A DNA stretch of 8,542 bases. Origin: Pseudanabaenales cyanobacterium (GTDB lineage Bacteria > Cyanobacteriota > Cyanobacteriia > Phormidesmidales > Phormidesmidaceae). This document shows positions 6,184 through 8,542 of this stretch, piece by piece. A program made the position numbers and the translations under genes. Within the stretch, counting starts at the first letter, position 1; each line of letters begins with the position of its first letter. The stretch spans positions 1 through 8,542 of the forward strand of contig JAKSDM010000373.1 of assembly GCA_022360135.1 (NCBI GenBank), read 5' to 3'. The notes beneath the pieces are model-generated. The model ran no database searches. It was given only the letters and a program-made list of their open reading frames with translations, and was not told where the DNA came from.

Positions 6184-6872
6184 CAGCCCAAAATGACCCC
6201 TGATAGAAACGCCACCCCGGCCCCACCGATGGCAAACCCAGCAAATCGGAAGGACAACATGGGCTGTTCGGAAGATTGCCCAAGCAAGGCGCGACCCACG
6301 GCGAAAGCGCCCAGGGCGATCGCCAGCTGAATGCAGGTAAAGCCCACCAGGTAAGCAAACAAGGGCGTCATTTCAGCCCCCACAATGGCTTCACCGTAGG
6401 CATAGCCATGAAACAGTCCAGCCAAGGCAGCCAGCCCTGAAACCACGATTAGATTGGGGCGCTGCTTCATGGCCAGCACCCAGCCGAAGCACAGCACCGA
6501 CGCCGAGATAAAAAACTCAGCAGCCGGTAGATTCAGCCTCATCAGGTGCATGCCCGTACCCGCTAACCCAGCCAGCACAAACGCGACGGGAATCCAAACA
6601 CCCCGTGGCGCGATCGCAGCCAGCAAACCGGCTGCGACAACAAAGGCAAAGTGGTCTGGGCCTAAGACGGGATGCGCCACTCCAGACATAAACCCTTCAA
6701 AAAAATTAGCGGGCAGTCTGCCACCCAGAGGATGATGCGCCAACGCCGGAAGCGCAAGCAGGCTCAGACCGAGACCGACAACTCCAACGGACACCATCAT
6801 TTGAGCCAGGGAGCGGAGAAAGGAAAAGGGGTGAAACGCTTTCAGCCGAGCTGGGAATGTACAATGAGTCAT
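6183..6872 (-). CDS. hupE: HupE/UreJ-family nickel/cobalt permease
   Basis: I place the start at the ATG at 6872 (229 aa) because AAGGA lies five bases before it; the in-frame ATG at 6899 has no ribosome site. The N-terminus (1-45) is a signal-like hydrophobic segment ending LALPALA, and the mature protein would begin HHPLGG (46-51). Further family motifs are GVAHPVLGPDH (64-74) and HGYAYGEA (155-162), set in about six membrane segments, ending after GGAGVAFLSGVIL. The histidines are thought to handle Ni2+ or Co2+. HupE proteins serve hydrogenase and urease as nickel suppliers or cobalt users. Here the neighbours are a cobalt-type nitrile hydratase and a CobW chaperone, so cobalt uptake is my inference. 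No cobalamin riboswitch is visible in the 121 bases upstream. Confidence 0.88.
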   Translation of the reverse strand: MTHCTFPARLKAFHPFSFLRSLAQMMVSVGVVGLGLSLLALPALAHHPLGGRLPANFFEGFMSGVAHPVLGPDHFAFVVAAGLLAAIAPRGVWIPVAFVLAGLAGTGMHLMRLNLPAAEFFISASVLCFGWVLAMKQRPNLIVVSGLAALAGLFHGYAYGEAIVGAEMTPLFAYLVGFTCIQLAIALGAFAVGRALLGQSSEQPMLSFRFAGFAIGGAGVAFLSGVILG

Positions 6873-6903
6873 AACTATCCTTTTGAGTGCGGAATTCATA
6901 AAT

Positions 6904-6956
6904 CAGAATACATAATTCAGGAGCACTACAGTCTGTCTCCTGAATTATGTATTCTG
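6904..6956. repeat. Perfect 20-bp inverted repeat (hairpin)
   Basis: The left arm 6904-6923 (begins CAGAATAC, ends CAGGAG) is the exact reverse complement of the right arm 6937-6956, with a 13-base loop that contains ACAGTCTGT. It lies between cynS and hupE, 37 bases after the cynS stop. It has no U-run, so it is not a standard terminator. It could be a small miniature element or REP-like repeat, or an mRNA stem that separates expression of the two genes. Confidence 0.85.
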
Positions 6957-6993
6957 TCCTAAGCCAGATATGCCATCTTAAGCAGGCAGCCAA

Positions 6994-7437
6994 TCACCAT
7001 TTTTTGTAAGGCAAGAACTTGCCACACATGATGATCTTGACGCGATCGCCCTTGGGGTCTTCTTCTTTCTCAACATCAATCGTGAAATCAATGGCGCTCA
7101 TAATGCCGTCCCCAAACTTCTCATGCACCACACTTTTGATCGGCATGCCATAGACCTGCATAATTTCGTAAAACCGATAAATCAGTGGATCGGTAGGAAT
7201 AACAGGCTCCAGAGAACCTTTCAGGGGGCACTCAGTCAAGTGATCAATCAAGTAGGGAGCCGCCCCAATTGCCTCCACAATCTTGGTCGCCTCTTCCTTA
7301 GAAGCGCTGGCCTGACGATAAATCACCGCTGCGATCCACACTTCATCGCAGCCCACCTTGGCTTCCAAATCGGCGAACGTCAGCCCCGACTCTTTCTTTG
7401 CAGCCAATAGCGCCTCAGTAATCTCAGAAATTGCCAT
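6994..7437 (-). CDS. cynS: Cyanate hydratase (cyanase)
   Basis: The 147-aa cyanase, a decameric cytoplasmic enzyme that converts cyanate and bicarbonate to CO2 and carbamate, which breaks down to ammonia and CO2. The N-terminal helical domain (LAAKKESGLTFADLEAKVG) is followed by the signature PTDPLIYRFYEIMQVYG (81-97) and GDGIMSAIDF (109-118). Arg88, Glu91 and Ser114 match the catalytic triad (Arg96, Glu99, Ser122 in E. coli). The C-terminus CGKFLPYKKW is typical. The ATG at 7437 has GAGG seven bases upstream. It follows the cynD-like gene by 269 bases of repeat-rich DNA, in the cynABDS order known from cyanobacteria, where expression depends on nitrogen status; I see no NtcA site here. Confidence 0.97.
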   Translation of the reverse strand: MAISEITEALLAAKKESGLTFADLEAKVGCDEVWIAAVIYRQASASKEEATKIVEAIGAAPYLIDHLTECPLKGSLEPVIPTDPLIYRFYEIMQVYGMPIKSVVHEKFGDGIMSAIDFTIDVEKEEDPKGDRVKIIMCGKFLPYKKW

Positions 7438-7486
7438 AGTTAAACCTCTTGGTTACGTTAAGTCAACAGTGAGGGGGAGAAGGAAA

Positions 7487-7521
7487 GGATTTTGGATTTT
7501 GGATTTTGGATTTTAGATTTT
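7487..7521. repeat. Heptamer tandem repeat, five copies
   Basis: Four copies of GGATTTT (from 7487) are followed by one AGATTTT, in perfect 7-base register. Short tandemly repeated heptamers of this kind are widespread between genes of filamentous cyanobacteria. It lies in the cynD-cynS gap, 50 bases upstream of cynS. Confidence 0.85.
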
Positions 7522-7550
7522 GGTCGTTAGTCACTTATCACGTTGAAATA

Positions 7551-7616
7551 AGACGCGTGGGCAATGTCCAACCCGCAGCTTCCTCATGCCTGCCTCAAAT
7601 AGGCGCGTGGGCAATG
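7551..7616. repeat. Two 16-base direct repeats, 50 bases apart
   Basis: AGACGCGTGGGCAATG (7551-7566) recurs as AGGCGCGTGGGCAATG (7601-7616), with one difference. The segment GCCTCTCCATCT also recurs at an offset of 50 bases (7616-7627, 7666-7677), which hints at an older 50-base duplication. Confidence 0.6.
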
Positions 7617-7622
7617 CCTCTC

Positions 7623-7700
7623 CATCTTCCCCATCTCCCCCATCTCCCCCATCTTCTCCTCCCCTGCCTCTCCATCTCCCCCATCTCCCCCATCTCCCCC
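7623..7700. repeat. Nonamer tandem repeats CATCTCCCC, two blocks
   Basis: Block one (7623-7649, plus a diverged unit) and block two (7673-7699) each hold about three 9-base units of CATCTCCCC. On the minus-strand message between cynD and cynS this becomes GGGG(A)GAUG repeats, several G-runs of four or five, so an RNA G-quadruplex is possible. The array starts only seven bases after the cynD stop codon. Confidence 0.8.
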
Positions 7701-7706
7701 TGCTCT

Positions 7707-8542
7707 CTACCTGTCCCGAATCCTCGCCGCCTCCACTGCACGAGTCTCTCTAAACAAATGACTCTCCATCTCTGCCTTCAGAACCGAGTAGGCCGGGTGT
7801 TGGACGATAGTTTCCCGGTTACGGGGTCGAGGAAAGGGGGCCTCTAGAATTTCGTCAACCCGAGCGGCAGGGCCTCGGGTCATCATCACGATGCGGTCGG
7901 ATAGCAACAGCGCTTCATCAATGCTGTGGGTAATCATGATCACGGTTTTGCGCTGTTGTTCCCAGATGCGCTCGATTTCGTCCTGTAGAAATCCGCGAGT
8001 TAAGGCGTCTAGGGCTCCAAAGGGTTCGTCCATCAGCAGAATCTGGGGATTAATTGCTAGGGCGCGGGCAATGCCGACCCGCTGACGCATGCCGCCCGAT
8101 AGTTCGTGGGGATGTTTTCGTTCCGCCCCGTCTAACCCCACCAGCTGAATATTCTCCTTGATTACTCGGTTGATAACTTTGGGGGCCATTTTGGGATGGA
8201 CGGTTTCAACCGCAAACCGAATGTTTTCCTCCACCGTCATCCAGGGCATTAGGGCATAGTTTTGGAACACCATGCCCCGGTCTGGGCCAGGGCCAGTAAT
8301 CGGCGCCCCGTTGAGCAGAATTTCGCCGCCTGTTATGGGGATGAGTCCGGCAATCATGCCCAACAGGGTAGACTTGCCACAACCCGAGGGACCAATGATG
8401 GAGACAAAGGTATTGGGCTCGATCTCCATACTGATGTCTTCAATGGCAATAAAGTCTTGGCGGGTCTTGCCAGAGAGCTGGTTAAAAATGCCTTTTTTGC
8501 CAGGGAAGACCTTCGTCACATTGCGGATAGATAATTGAGAAG
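7707..8542 (-). CDS. cynD: Cyanate/nitrate-type ABC transporter ATPase (5' truncated)
   Basis: The reading frame continues to the window end as SQLSIRN before VTKVFPG, a normal start of this family, so the GTG at 8519 is an internal valine and the true start lies outside. The protein is an ABC importer ATPase of the NrtD/CynD/TauB/SsuB group. The motifs are GPSGCGKST (Walker A, about 8367-8393), the Q-loop VFQNYALMPWMTVEEN, the signature LSGGMRQRVGIARAL, Walker B LLMDEPFGALD and the switch ITHSIDEA. The end MTRGPAARVDEILEAPFPRPRNRE is characteristic of NrtD and CynD proteins. It would energise uptake through a membrane subunit and a periplasmic binding protein that should lie just beyond the window. 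I prefer cyanate over nitrate or sulfonate because cynS is the next gene, but the sequence alone does not settle the substrate. Confidence 0.8.
   Translation of the reverse strand, partial: SQLSIRNVTKVFPGKKGIFNQLSGKTRQDFIAIEDISMEIEPNTFVSIIGPSGCGKSTLLGMIAGLIPITGGEILLNGAPITGPGPDRGMVFQNYALMPWMTVEENIRFAVETVHPKMAPKVINRVIKENIQLVGLDGAERKHPHELSGGMRQRVGIARALAINPQILLMDEPFGALDALTRGFLQDEIERIWEQQRKTVIMITHSIDEALLLSDRIVMMTRGPAARVDEILEAPFPRPRNRETIVQHPAYSVLKAEMESHLFRETRAVEAARIRDR

Larger units (their letters stand above)
3285..7049. repeat. Five HIP1 octamers (GCGATCGC)
   Basis: Exact copies are at 3285-3292, 5447-5454, 6316-6323, 6610-6617 and 7042-7049, all inside genes. HIP1 is strongly over-represented in many cyanobacterial genomes. 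None occurs in 1-3052. Confidence 0.85.

Noticed and set aside
6873..6993. Cobalamin riboswitch upstream of hupE
   Set aside because: The gap is 121 bases, half of it a simple hairpin, and no B12-box-like sequence is present.
6706..6993. Minus-strand reading frame across the hairpin
   Set aside because: It runs through the inverted repeat and out of frame over hupE, with no family features.
7438..7500. NtcA site (GTA-N8-TAC) or own promoter for cynS
   Set aside because: No GTA-N8-TAC is present, and a TTGACT on the message strand has no -10 at a usable distance before the start codon.
7487..7700. CRISPR array
   Set aside because: Repeats are 7 and 9 bases in direct tandem without unique spacers of 30 to 40 bases, and no cas gene is near.
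7506..7847. Proline-rich + strand reading frame of 113 codons
   Set aside because: It is produced by the nonamer repeats and overlaps the cynD-like gene; no ribosome site or family match is apparent.

Overview
The window looks like a piece of a filamentous or unicellular cyanobacterial chromosome with two parts of different origin. The right part (about 3050-8542) carries five exact copies of the cyanobacterial HIP1 octamer GCGATCGC and short tandem repeats of the type common in cyanobacteria. Its cyanate and nitrile hydratase genes also fit that group. The left part (1 to about 2730) is visibly more AT-rich, has no HIP1 site and carries defence or toxin-antitoxin type genes, which suggests acquired DNA.

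Left part. A 5'-truncated OLD-like ATPase/TOPRIM nuclease gene on the + strand runs to 1054. Thirty bases later comes an 87-nt imperfect palindrome (1085-1171) with the layout of an integron attC site: an RYYYAAC box, a short unpaired spacer, a paired L box with one bulged base, a variable centre and a GTTRRRY box. Next is a two-gene minus-strand operon: an unrecognised 261-aa protein (1729-2514) and a PIN-domain ribonuclease (1249-1728). The stop codon of the first directly abuts the start codon of the second. A second, decayed attC-like palindrome lies at 2642-2725, so the operon may be the cargo of an integron cassette. The remaining 330 bases up to 3052 hold no gene I can recognise.

Right part. 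Seven features run on the minus strand in transcription order: cynD-like ABC ATPase (cut by the window end), cynS cyanase, a HupE/UreJ-family metal permease, a fragment of a formylglycine-generating-enzyme domain, a CobW/P47K GTPase, then nitrile hydratase beta, alpha (cobalt-type VCTLCSC centre) and a P14K/NhlE-like accessory protein. A sensible reading is a nitrogen-scavenging cluster. CynD helps import cyanate and CynS converts it to ammonia and CO2. Nitrile hydratase turns nitriles into amides, while HupE could supply cobalt and CobW plus the accessory protein could load it. No amidase is visible.

Intergenic spaces on the right are rich in repeats: a perfect 20-bp inverted repeat between cynS and hupE, 7-bp and 9-bp tandem repeats between cynD and cynS, and four copies of a 9-mer before the nitrile hydratase beta gene. 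The most novel items are the attC-flanked PIN operon with its unnamed partner, and the formylglycine-enzyme fragment fused in frame ahead of cobW.
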